DNA of 64,000 nt from contig CAWAOX010000015.1 in the NCBI GenBank assembly GCA_963783835.1, positions 489,377 through 553,376 on the forward strand, written 5' to 3'. Shown here one piece after another: positions 1 to 7,417 of this stretch. The notes beneath the pieces are model-generated. The model was not told where the DNA came from. It did no database searches and was given only the letters and a program-made list of their open reading frames with translations. This DNA is from CAIQPS01 sp963783835. GTDB lineage: Bacteria > Actinomycetota > Thermoleophilia > RBG-16-64-13. Numbering within the stretch: position 1 is the first letter of the stretch; each line of letters starts with the position of its first letter. The position numbers and the translations under genes were made by a program.

Positions 1-434
1 CCCATCTTGTCGCCGTCGATCCTCCCTACCGGAACGAACATGTGACGTTGGTCAACCGCCTTGCTGAGGCGGGGATGTGCGTGCATCTCCACTACGGGCA
101 CGACGAGCGGCAGACAACAGCCCGGCTCCTCAGGTACCTGGTGCACCCGCGCTTCGCGATGGTCTGTGCATACCGGGCTCTGGAAGAGATGAGGGCGAGG
201 GGCGGACAGGTTCAGGAGGCGGAGGTACTGGCGCGGGCTGCGGAGCTTGCCTGGCACGAGGCCCAGGTCGTCCTGGGACGTAGCGAGCTTTCGCGCGCCC
301 TGGGCATCCTCGGGCAGCTCAATTTGGACCAGTCACCCGCAGGAGAGGCTAAACTAGAAGCGCACAACATCGCGGCCTACGCCGAAGCGGAAGCCGACTA
401 TGAGGAGTGCTCCAGACTGTGCCTGAACCTGTAG
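1..434 (+). CDS. recJ: RecJ-type single-strand DNA exonuclease, C-terminal end (partial)
   Basis: Only the last 143 or so residues lie in the window; the frame is open from base 3, so the gene starts upstream of the window. The visible part contains DPPYRNEH, then LHYGHDER and VHPRFAMV, a pattern I associate with the C-terminal domain of long actinobacterial RecJ proteins. RecJ degrades single-stranded DNA 5' to 3' in recombination and mismatch repair. The catalytic DHH domain is not visible, so the call rests on the tail and on position directly before rel, a frequent arrangement (recJ, sometimes apt, then rel). It ends with TAG, 48 bases before the first possible start of the rel region. 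Identification is probable, not certain. Confidence 0.6.
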   Translation, partial: HLVAVDPPYRNEHVTLVNRLAEAGMCVHLHYGHDERQTTARLLRYLVHPRFAMVCAYRALEEMRARGGQVQEAEVLARAAELAWHEAQVVLGRSELSRALGILGQLNLDQSPAGEAKLEAHNIAAYAEAEADYEECSRLCLNL

Positions 435-588
435 ATACCAGCCGGCCTCCAGCCCAAAGTAGGAAGAACCTCTCGGTCGCGCGTGCGGCCGAGACTCCCT
501 CCCCGAGGAACTGCTCGGGCGGCTTCTGGCAAAGATCGAGAAATACAACCCGGCTTTCGATCGCGATCTGATCGTCCGCGCCTTCAAC

Positions 589-2685
589 GTGGCGGCTTCC
601 CAGCACCAGCACCAACTGCGGGCGAGCGGCGAGCCGTACATCAACCATCCGGTCGGGACCGCCGACATCTGCGCAGATCTTCGCCTGGACAGCGCCACCC
701 TCGCCGCGGCCCTTCTGCACGATGTGGTCGAGGACACCGAGTTGTCCATCGAGGAGGTGCGCGAGCAGTTTGGTGACGAAGTCGCCCTCCTGGTCGACGG
801 AGTGACCAAGCTCTCGAAGATGTCCTTCCGCACGGTAGAGGAGGAGCAGGCCGAGAACATCCGCAAGATGATCATAGCGATGGCCCGCGATGTACGCGTG
901 ATCCTCATCAAGCTGGCCGACCGGCTGCACAACATGCGCACTCTCCGCTACCTGGGCAAGGAGAAACAGCTCGACAAAGCCAAGGAGACCCTGGAGGTCT
1001 ACGCCCCTTTGGCTCATCGGCTGGGCATCGAATCGGTGCGCTGGGAGTTGGAGGACGTCGCGTTCGCCACCCTGCACCCTCGCAAGTACGCGGAGATCCA
1101 GCACATGGTGGCGCAGCGCCGCGCCGACCGCGAGCGGGACATGGAGGAGGCGCGAAGCATCCTCACGCAGGAACTCACCGCGGTCAACATCGAGGCCGAG
1201 ATCTCCGGCCGCGCGAAGCACTTCTACTCCATCTACGACAAGATGGTCCGCAAGGGCAAGGAGTTCAACGAGATCTTCGACCTCACCGCGCTACGGGTGC
1301 TGGTCGATTCGGTCAAGGACTGCTACGCGGCCCTCGGCATCATCCACTCGCTCTGGAAGCCCCTGCCGGGTCGCTTCAAGGACTACATCGCCATGCCCAA
1401 GTTCAACATGTACCAGTCGCTGCACACGACCGTCATCGGGCCCCAGGGCAAGCCACTCGAGATCCAGATCCGCACCCACGATATGCACGAGACCGCCCAG
1501 TTCGGCATCGCTGCCCACTGGATGTACAAGGACAAGGGCCGGGCCGCTCAGCGTGCGGACGCGCAGTCGGAGAAACTGCAGTGGCTGCGCCAGATCATGG
1601 ACTGGCAGTCGGAGACAAAAGACGCCGGCGAGTTCATGGAGTCGCTCCGCATCGACCTGTTCCACGACGAGGTCTACGTTTTCACGCCGAAAGGAGAGGT
1701 CAAGAGCCTACCCGCCGGTTCGACTCCGGTCGACTTCGCCTACGCCATCCACACCGACGTTGGCCATCGCTGCATAGGGGCCAAGGTGGACGGCCGCATC
1801 GTTCCGCTGACGTACCGCCTGCAATCGGGCGACATCGTAGAGATCCTCACCTCCAAGGCCGCTCAGGGGCCCTCTCGCGATTGGCTGCAGTTCGTCGCCA
1901 GTTCGGGGGCTCGCAACAAGATCCGGCAGTGGTTCAAGAAGGAGCGGCGGGAGGACGCCGAACACCTGGGCCGCGAGGCCCTGCTCGACGCGTTCCGCAA
2001 ACAAGGCCTGCCCGCCCAACGACTCATCGGGTCCGATCTGCTCACCGACGTGATGAAGGAGACGAACCACACCAAGAAGGAAGACTTCTTCACGGCGGTG
2101 GGTTCCGGCAAGATCAGTCCGCAGCACGTCGTGACTCGCGTCGTCCAGATGATGAATCGCGGGGGAGAGGGCGCGAACGCGCTTTCCGTGCCCGTCGCTC
2201 TACCCAAGGAGGCTCGCGAGGCCCCATCGGGAAATCGAGTGGGCATCCATGTCGACGGCATAGACGACGTGGCGATACGCCTGCCGCAGTGCTGCCGGCC
2301 GGTGCCGGGCGACGAGGTGGTCGGCTACATCTCTCTTGGGCGCGGCATCACCGTCCATCGCCGGGACTGTCCGAACGTGAAGGCGCTGGAGAAGAACCCG
2401 GAGCGGTTCGCCCCGGTGCACTGGGATTCGATAGGCAAGACCCCACTTCGGGTCGAGATCCAGATAGAGGCCTACGATCGCAACCATCTGTTGGAGGATA
2501 TCTCCCGGACCCTAAGCGAGAGTGGAGTCAACATCGTCGCGGCCGAGTGCCGCGTTGCTCGGAACAACATGGTGAAAGACCGGTTCGTTTTCGAGGTACC
2601 GGAGATCGACTACTTGGAGACCGTGCTCCAGCGCATCCGGCGCATCGACACGGTCTACGATGCGTACCGTGTGACTCCCCACTGA
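589..2685 (+). CDS. rel: Bifunctional (p)ppGpp synthetase/hydrolase Rel
   Basis: Makes and breaks the stringent-response alarmone (p)ppGpp. Visible domains, numbered from the GTG at 589: HD hydrolase with LLHDVVEDTE at about 42-51; synthetase domain with GRFKDYIAMPK and YQSLHTTV at about 265-285 (the RxKD form seen in bifunctional enzymes); TGS starting at DEVYVFTPKG near 360; zinc-finger segment QCCRPVPGDE near 565; C-terminal ACT domain. The start is a problem: GTG 589 is the first usual start codon, but the reading frame is protein-like upstream to about base 496 (LPEELLGRLLAKIEKYNP), where family members have their N-terminus. The true protein is therefore probably about 30-35 residues longer; see the separate finding. 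Followed by the MBL hydrolase and hisS. Confidence 0.93.
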   Translation: MAASQHQHQLRASGEPYINHPVGTADICADLRLDSATLAAALLHDVVEDTELSIEEVREQFGDEVALLVDGVTKLSKMSFRTVEEEQAENIRKMIIAMARDVRVILIKLADRLHNMRTLRYLGKEKQLDKAKETLEVYAPLAHRLGIESVRWELEDVAFATLHPRKYAEIQHMVAQRRADRERDMEEARSILTQELTAVNIEAEISGRAKHFYSIYDKMVRKGKEFNEIFDLTALRVLVDSVKDCYAALGIIHSLWKPLPGRFKDYIAMPKFNMYQSLHTTVIGPQGKPLEIQIRTHDMHETAQFGIAAHWMYKDKGRAAQRADAQSEKLQWLRQIMDWQSETKDAGEFMESLRIDLFHDEVYVFTPKGEVKSLPAGSTPVDFAYAIHTDVGHRCIGAKVDGRIVPLTYRLQSGDIVEILTSKAAQGPSRDWLQFVASSGARNKIRQWFKKERREDAEHLGREALLDAFRKQGLPAQRLIGSDLLTDVMKETNHTKKEDFFTAVGSGKISPQHVVTRVVQMMNRGGEGANALSVPVALPKEAREAPSGNRVGIHVDGIDDVAIRLPQCCRPVPGDEVVGYISLGRGITVHRRDCPNVKALEKNPERFAPVHWDSIGKTPLRVEIQIEAYDRNHLLEDISRTLSESGVNIVAAECRVARNNMVKDRFVFEVPEIDYLETVLQRIRRIDTVYDAYRVTPH

Positions 2686-2705
2686 CGGGCGGAGTGCAGC
2701 GCCTC

Positions 2706-2714
2706 TGGTAGAAT
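2706..2714 (+). promoter_or_regulatory. Candidate extended -10 promoter before the MBL-hisS-aspS group
   Basis: TGG followed by TAGAAT forms an extended -10 element in the gap between rel and the MBL hydrolase gene, about 60 bases before its ATG. No convincing -35 hexamer is present at 16-18 bases upstream, which is tolerated when TGN precedes the -10. Inference only. Confidence 0.35.
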
Positions 2715-2776
2715 TGCTGGCCGTAGGCCGGGCATCATCGGGTTGTCCCCGGCACACGACAGGAGAGGTTCTGATC

Positions 2777-3412
2777 ATGGAGATACTCTGCGTCCCGGTC
2801 GGGCCGCTGCAGGCTAACTGCTATCTGGTCTGGGACGAAGCGAACGCGGCCTGCGCCGTAGATCCCGGGGGAGAGCCCGAGCGCCTCGCACGCCTGGTGG
2901 AGCAGAAGGGACTGCGGGTCGAGGCCGTGCTCGTTACCCACGGTCACTTCGACCACGTCGAGGGAGTCAAGGGCTTTGCCGAGGCGACCGGAGCGCGGGT
3001 CTATTGCTCACGGCAGGTGCAACCCGTGCTGTCCGGCAGCCAGGGGTGCTCGGCAACCGGGTATCCCGTGCCTTCCGTCGGCGAGCCGGTGATCGAGGTC
3101 GTCGAAGATGGGACCAAGCTCCTGGTAGGGAGCATGACAGTCACTGTCATCGCCACTCCTGGGCACACCCCGGGTGACGTCACCTTTGAGCTCGGAGGCG
3201 CCCTCTATTGCGGAGATCTGCTGTTCCGCCGCTCGGTGGGCAGGACCGATTTCCCCGGCGGCAACTTTGCTCAACTCCTCGGCTCCGTGGCTCGCCTGGT
3301 GAAGCTCTATCCCGGCGAGACCCCCGTATACCCCGGCCACATGGACTCCACCACGCTCGGCGAGGAGCTTGCTCACAATCCCTTCCTGGCCAGCCTCAAG
3401 GTCCATGGCTGA
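2777..3412 (+). CDS. MBL-fold metallohydrolase (glyoxalase II-like)
   Basis: A 211-residue single-domain metallo-beta-lactamase-fold hydrolase. The zinc-binding motif THGHFDH is at about residues 55-61, followed by further metal-ligand regions GHTPGDV and the GDLLFRR segment with its aspartate, and a late PGHMDSTT histidine. Members of this subgroup are small cytosolic thioester or lactone hydrolases; the substrate cannot be read from the sequence. Start ATG 2777 is chosen because AGGAGAGG lies 8 bases upstream and the protein begins MEILCVPVGP, as relatives do; an upstream TTG in the same frame has no such support. The 3' end overlaps hisS by 8 bases, so the two are probably co-translated. 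Confidence 0.85.
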   Translation: MEILCVPVGPLQANCYLVWDEANAACAVDPGGEPERLARLVEQKGLRVEAVLVTHGHFDHVEGVKGFAEATGARVYCSRQVQPVLSGSQGCSATGYPVPSVGEPVIEVVEDGTKLLVGSMTVTVIATPGHTPGDVTFELGGALYCGDLLFRRSVGRTDFPGGNFAQLLGSVARLVKLYPGETPVYPGHMDSTTLGEELAHNPFLASLKVHG

Positions 3413-4694
3413 CCCCTTCCTCGCGCCGAAGGGGACGTACGACGTCCTTCCCGAGCAGCAACCGGTCCGCCGCTGGGTGATCAGAACGGCTGAGGCCGTC
3501 TTTGCCAGGTACGGCTATCGCCGCATCGACACTCCGGCCTTCGAAGACACGCGTCTCTTCACCCGAGGAGTGGGCGACTCGACGGACATCGTCCGCAAAG
3601 AGATGTACACCTTCGACGATCTCGGCGGCCGAAGCATGACGCTCCGCCCAGAGGGCACGGCCCCCGTGGCGCGAGCCTATGTGGAGCACGGCATGCACAC
3701 GCTGCCCCAGCCGGTGAAGCTCTACTACCATAGCCCCATGTTCCGCTACGAGAGCCCGCAATCGGGCCGCTACCGGCAGCACTACCAGCTTGGCATCGAG
3801 GCGTTCGGCTCGCAGGCGCCCGAACTCGACGCCGAGGTGATCGGCGTCCTCGCCGCGCTCTACGGGGAGCTCGGGCTGACCGGCATCCAACTGCGTCTCA
3901 ACTCGATGGGCTGCAAAGCGTGCCGGCCCGGCTATTCGGCGGCCCTCCGCGAGTATCTCCAGGCGGCCTCGGACTCCTTGTGCGGGGAATGCCGCGAGAG
4001 AGCCCAGATCAACCCGCTGCGGACGTTCGACTGCAAGGTGCCTGCCTGCCGGGTGGCGCTCGAGGGGGCTCCGCGGCTGCCCGACTATCTCTGCCCCGCG
4101 TGCGCCGAACACCACGCCCGGGTCAAAGCCTGCCTGCTGGTGCAGGGCATCACCTTCGCGGAGGACCACACGCTGGTTCGCGGTATGGACTACTACACCC
4201 GCACCACGTTCGAGTTTCAGTCATCCCTGCTAGGGGCACAGTCGGGGATTGGCGGCGGAGGCCGCTACGACGAACTCGTCGCTGCCATCGGCGGCCCCGA
4301 GACGCCCGGCGTCGGCTTCGGCACCGGGGTGGAACGCATCCTGCTGGCGGTCTCTCGCTCAGAGGCGGTCGCTGTGCGCGCAGAGGCGCCTGTGGCGTAT
4401 CTGGTAAGCGTCGGCGATGACACGCGGGGCGAGGTGTTCGTTCTGGCCCACGAGATGCGGGCGCGAGGCATAGCCGTCGACCTGGACTACATGGGCCGAA
4501 GCGCAAAGGGGCAGATGAAGCAGGCAGGGCGGCAAGGAGCGCGGTACGCGATCATCATTGGCGAAGCCGAGATGACCTCCGGGACGGTCACCCTGCGTGA
4601 CCTGGCCACCGGTGAGGAAAGCAAGGTGCCTCGCGGCGATGCGGTGGCGCTTGCCGAGTTTGCTTCCGGCGGTAGTGGAGCAACGGGCGGCTGA
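3405..4694 (+). CDS. hisS: Histidyl-tRNA synthetase
   Basis: Class II aminoacyl-tRNA synthetase charging tRNA-His, 429 residues, the usual bacterial length. Visible signatures in order: APKGTYDVLP at the N-terminus; motif 2 region RPEGTAPVARAYVEHG and MFRYESPQSGRYR; the HisRS-specific LVRGMDYYTRT and GIGGGGRYDEL; motif 3 GVGFGTGVERI; then an anticodon-binding domain. The ATG at 3405 lies inside the end of the MBL gene and matches the family N-terminus; a further upstream in-frame start would add 12 unrelated residues. The next gene, aspS, begins 25 bases after the stop. The hisS-aspS pair is a very common arrangement. Confidence 0.96.
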   Translation: MADPFLAPKGTYDVLPEQQPVRRWVIRTAEAVFARYGYRRIDTPAFEDTRLFTRGVGDSTDIVRKEMYTFDDLGGRSMTLRPEGTAPVARAYVEHGMHTLPQPVKLYYHSPMFRYESPQSGRYRQHYQLGIEAFGSQAPELDAEVIGVLAALYGELGLTGIQLRLNSMGCKACRPGYSAALREYLQAASDSLCGECRERAQINPLRTFDCKVPACRVALEGAPRLPDYLCPACAEHHARVKACLLVQGITFAEDHTLVRGMDYYTRTTFEFQSSLLGAQSGIGGGGRYDELVAAIGGPETPGVGFGTGVERILLAVSRSEAVAVRAEAPVAYLVSVGDDTRGEVFVLAHEMRARGIAVDLDYMGRSAKGQMKQAGRQGARYAIIIGEAEMTSGTVTLRDLATGEESKVPRGDAVALAEFASGGSGATGG

Positions 4695-4719
4695 AACACA
4701 TCCAGGAAGAGGACTGACG

Positions 4720-6477
4720 GTGGCATACAGGGACGAATGGTGTGGCAATGTGAATGAGGCCCTCATCGGCCGGCGGGTCAAGGTGGCCGGCTGGGTCCAC
4801 CGCCGCCGCGACCATGGTGGTCTTGTCTTCGTCGACCTGCGCGACCGGACCGGGCTGGTGCAACTGGTGGTGGAGGCCGAGAAGGAGCCGGCCTTGCACA
4901 CCAGGGCGCAGGAACTACGTGGCGAGTTCGTGATGTGGGCGACCGGTACCGTTGTGGCCCGGGCCCCGGAACGGGTGAATCCGAACATCGCCACCGGCGC
5001 CGTGGAGGTCACCCTTGACGACCTGCAGATCCTGGCCGCGGCGCAGACGCCTCCGTTCTTCCCCGAGGACGATGTCGAGGTGGAGGAGACCCTGAGGCTT
5101 CGGTACCGCTACATAGATCTGCGCCGGCCCCGCGTCTTCCATAACCTTCTGCTGCGTCACCAAGTGGTGCAGGCGGTCCGACGGTACCTGGGAGATCAGG
5201 GCTTCATCGATGTCGAGACCCCGATCTTGACGAAGAGCACCCCCGAAGGAGCCCGCGACTTCCTCGTGCCCAGCCGGTTGCGTCCGGGCGAGTTCTACGC
5301 GCTTCCGCAATCGCCACAGCTGTTCAAGCAACTCCTCATGATCGCGGGCTTCGAGCGCTACTACCAGATCGCGCGGGCCTTTCGAGATGAGGATCTACGC
5401 GCCGACCGGCAGCCTGAGCACACCCAGATCGACATCGAGATGAGCTTCGTCGACGAAGCCGACGTCCAGGACCTGGTGGAGGGCATGTTCGTCGCCGCCT
5501 TCAAAGAGACCCTTCACGTCGATCTGCCGACGCCGTTCCCGCGGCTGACCTACGCCGACGCCATGGCGCGCTACGGAAGCGACAAGCCCGACCTGAGGTT
5601 CGGGATGGAGATCGTCGACGTCAGCGATTTGGCCGGATCGACTGAGTTCCGGGTTTTTAGCGAGGCGGTGGCGAGCGGCGGTGTGGTGAGGGGCGTCCGC
5701 GCCGAGGGTGGGGCGGGGTTCTCCCGCAAGGATGTTGACGATCTGGCGGTCGAGGCGGCCGTGTTTGGAGCGCAAGGCCTGTTGCCGGTGTGGGTGGAGA
5801 ATGACGGCATCCTGCGTTCTCCTCTCCTCAAGTTCCTTGGCGAAGAGCGGACAAAGGCCTTCGTCGAACGGCTTTCTGGCAAGCCCGGGGACCTGCTTCT
5901 CTTCGTCGCCGACCGCAAAGAGGTGGTGGAGCCCAGCCTGGGCGCCTTGCGCCTTGCTCTGGCATCACGGCTGGACATCGAGCGCAGCGGCTGGGCTTTC
6001 TCCTGGGTGGTCGACTTCCCCATGTTCGAGTACGACGCCAAGGAGAAGCGCCTCAAGGCGCAGCATCACCCCTTTACCAAGCCGCGGCTCGAACGTCTGG
6101 AGGACCTGAAGGAACGGCCGCTGGAGCTGGGCACCTACGCCTATGACCTCGTGCTTAACGGCGTCGAGCTCGGAAGCGGTTCGCTGCGGATATCCACCCC
6201 GCAGATGCAAGAGGCGGTCTTCGAAGCGCTCGGGCTCGACGACGAGCAGATCAAGGTGAAGTTCGGCTTCTTGGTGGAGGCCATGGACTATGGCATTCCT
6301 CCTCACGGGGGGATCGGTCTGGGACTCGACCGTACGGTCATGCTGATGGCCGGCGAGTCCTCCATCCGGGAAGTAATCGCCTTCCCGAAGACGGCAAGCG
6401 GGTCCTGCCCCCTCACCGATGCCCCGTCCCGAGTGTCCGCCGACCAGTTGCGGGAGCTCCGCATACGCACCGTCTAG
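4720..6477 (+). CDS. aspS: Aspartyl-tRNA synthetase
   Basis: Class IIb synthetase charging tRNA-Asp, 585 residues, with the bacterial architecture: N-terminal OB-fold anticodon-binding domain (about 1-110), catalytic core with DVETPILTKSTPEGARDF and the motif 2 stretch RAFRDEDLRADRQPEHTQ, an inserted GAD domain (about 285-400), and motif 3 GIGLGLDRTVMLMAGE near the C-terminus. Start is GTG 4720, preceded at 7 bases by AGGAAGAGGA; upstream in-frame starts fall inside hisS and give an unrelated leader. Whether the enzyme also charges tRNA-Asn cannot be decided here. It is the last gene of the hisS-aspS run; a 322-base gap follows. Confidence 0.96.
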   Translation: MAYRDEWCGNVNEALIGRRVKVAGWVHRRRDHGGLVFVDLRDRTGLVQLVVEAEKEPALHTRAQELRGEFVMWATGTVVARAPERVNPNIATGAVEVTLDDLQILAAAQTPPFFPEDDVEVEETLRLRYRYIDLRRPRVFHNLLLRHQVVQAVRRYLGDQGFIDVETPILTKSTPEGARDFLVPSRLRPGEFYALPQSPQLFKQLLMIAGFERYYQIARAFRDEDLRADRQPEHTQIDIEMSFVDEADVQDLVEGMFVAAFKETLHVDLPTPFPRLTYADAMARYGSDKPDLRFGMEIVDVSDLAGSTEFRVFSEAVASGGVVRGVRAEGGAGFSRKDVDDLAVEAAVFGAQGLLPVWVENDGILRSPLLKFLGEERTKAFVERLSGKPGDLLLFVADRKEVVEPSLGALRLALASRLDIERSGWAFSWVVDFPMFEYDAKEKRLKAQHHPFTKPRLERLEDLKERPLELGTYAYDLVLNGVELGSGSLRISTPQMQEAVFEALGLDDEQIKVKFGFLVEAMDYGIPPHGGIGLGLDRTVMLMAGESSIREVIAFPKTASGSCPLTDAPSRVSADQLRELRIRTV

Positions 6478-6592
6478 CACGGGCGTATCCGCCCCTTCAC
6501 ACTACTCGTCGATAGCTCTCAAGTTCCGCCCGCAAAAAGCCGAATATCTGGGTGAGAGCCGTGTGTGCGGCTGGGGCGGGCGGATAGGCGCG

Positions 6593-6621
6593 TTGCCTGC
6601 CACAGGGTCGTGTGGTACCCT
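6593..6621 (+). promoter_or_regulatory. Candidate promoter for the thioredoxin-like lipoprotein
   Basis: TTGCCT at 6593-6598 and TACCCT at 6616-6621 are separated by exactly 17 bases, and TGG directly precedes the -10. Transcription would start near 6628, leaving an untranslated leader of about 170 bases. Inference from hexamer match and spacing. Confidence 0.45.
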
Positions 6622-6684
6622 CCGGGTGCTCGACCTTGTGCGTGATCTGGCCCAAACTTGAGCCAACACATTGTGCACGGGAGG

Positions 6685-6755
6685 CATGTTTTCCTGAACG
6701 GCGAGTCGCCAATCAGGGACTGTCACCCACCTGCTTCGGCAGGTTCAAGTGCATG
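6685..6755 (+). promoter_or_regulatory. Structured 5' leader, possible cis-regulatory RNA
   Basis: Several helices can form in one block: GGCGAGTCGCC (6700-6710) as a small hairpin, GGG/CCC (6716-6718 with 6726-6728), and a perfect ACCTGC-TTCG-GCAGGT hairpin with a UUCG tetraloop (6729-6744). They are enclosed by possible pairing of CATG and TGAA (6685-6688, 6695-6698) with TTCA and CATG (6744-6747, 6752-6755). The block ends about 45 bases before the lipoprotein ATG. It does not match a riboswitch class that I know. It could equally be an unregulated leader. Confidence 0.35.
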
Positions 6756-6799
6756 TCAGACACGGCAAGGTGGAGCATTTTATTTTGGGAAGGGTTGAG

Positions 6800-7315
6800 A
6801 TGTCGGGACGAAGCAGACAATGGGCCGTTCTTCTCTTGGTCATAATCGGTCTGGCTGTCTTTCTCTGGGGCTGCGGGGGCGGTGACGAAGGCTCCACAAC
6901 TGCTTCGAGCGTCCTGAAGACCAGTCGCACCACTGCCCCGCCTTCCGTGGGAAGCGCCGTCGAGGATCTGCTGTTTACGAAGCTCGCAGTGACCGAGGAC
7001 ACTCCCGAGGAGTACGTGGCGGCCCTCGGCCAGGCCCGTCCGGTGGTCCTGCTCTTCTACATTCCTGGCAATGTGGACGACGCCAAGGTGCTGGAGGCCT
7101 TCAAGACCCTCGCGCCGGAATTCCCCGAATACACTTTCCTGATCTACGACTACGAGAATCCCAGCGCCTACGGTGACCTTTCCATGCTCCTGCAGGTAAA
7201 CTACCCGCCTGAGATCGTGCTCATCGACCGGGGCGGTACTGTTCAGAAGATCTGGAACGGTTACGTCGACGAGGGCACGTTGAGGCAGTGTTTGATCAAC
7301 CTCGGGCAAGGATGA
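6800..7315 (+). CDS. Thioredoxin-fold lipoprotein lacking a CXXC motif
   Basis: A 171-residue exported protein. Residues 1-25 form a lipoprotein signal (hydrophobic run LLLVIIGLAVF, then LWGC with the lipidated cysteine at 25). A Gly/Ser/Thr-rich linker follows. The folded part resembles a thioredoxin-like domain: VVLLFYIPGNVDDAKVLEAF, then TFLIYDYEN, PPEIVLIDRGG and a C-terminal helix. The position where redox thioredoxins carry CXXC reads PGNVDD, so a disulfide function is unlikely. ATG 6800 is chosen because GGGAAGGG lies 5 bases upstream; an in-frame earlier start would put 17 residues before the signal. The gene stands alone, with its own candidate promoter and a strong hairpin after the stop. 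Its substrate or partner is unknown. Confidence 0.7.
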   Translation: MSGRSRQWAVLLLVIIGLAVFLWGCGGGDEGSTTASSVLKTSRTTAPPSVGSAVEDLLFTKLAVTEDTPEEYVAALGQARPVVLLFYIPGNVDDAKVLEAFKTLAPEFPEYTFLIYDYENPSAYGDLSMLLQVNYPPEIVLIDRGGTVQKIWNGYVDEGTLRQCLINLGQG

Positions 7316-7340
7316 GGCGACCCTGACCTAGATCTGTAGG

Positions 7341-7366
7341 CGAGGGCCGGGTCATCCCGGCCCTCG
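7341..7366 (+). terminator. Strong hairpin after the lipoprotein gene
   Basis: A perfect 11-base-pair GC-rich stem (CGAGGGCCGGG with CCCGGCCCTCG) closes a 4-base loop 25 bases after the lipoprotein stop. There is no T run after it, so it is either a Rho-independent terminator of the weak U-tract type common in high-GC Actinobacteria or an RNA stabiliser. Confidence 0.6.
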
Positions 7367-7417
7367 CGCTATTGAGAGGGTCCTGTGCTTTCGACCGGTG
7401 ACGATAGAGAGGGCAGA

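Larger units (their letters stand above)
6478..6799. other. 322-base intergenic region with promoter and structured leader
   Basis: No convincing coding sequence is seen on either strand. The first 110 bases show only a short GC hairpin near 6557-6572 without a T run. From about 6593 there is a candidate promoter and from 6685 a folded leader, both listed separately, ahead of the lipoprotein gene. I checked for tRNA, SRP RNA and common riboswitch signatures and recognised none. Confidence 0.6.

Noticed and set aside
1581..2711. 376-codon plus-strand frame inside rel
   Set aside because: Arg- and His-rich translation with no domain; the overlapping frame has clear TGS, zinc and ACT segments of Rel.
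6729..6760. Possible tRNA T-arm (GGTTCAAG) in the lipoprotein leader
   Set aside because: The five bases on either side of the loop do not pair (GCAGG against GCATG), and no acceptor or anticodon arm fits.
7385..7417. GTG 7385 as start of the IscU-MnmA gene
   Set aside because: It is possible, but the added 11 residues have no similarity and GTG 7418 has a better ribosome site directly before the IscU-like homology.
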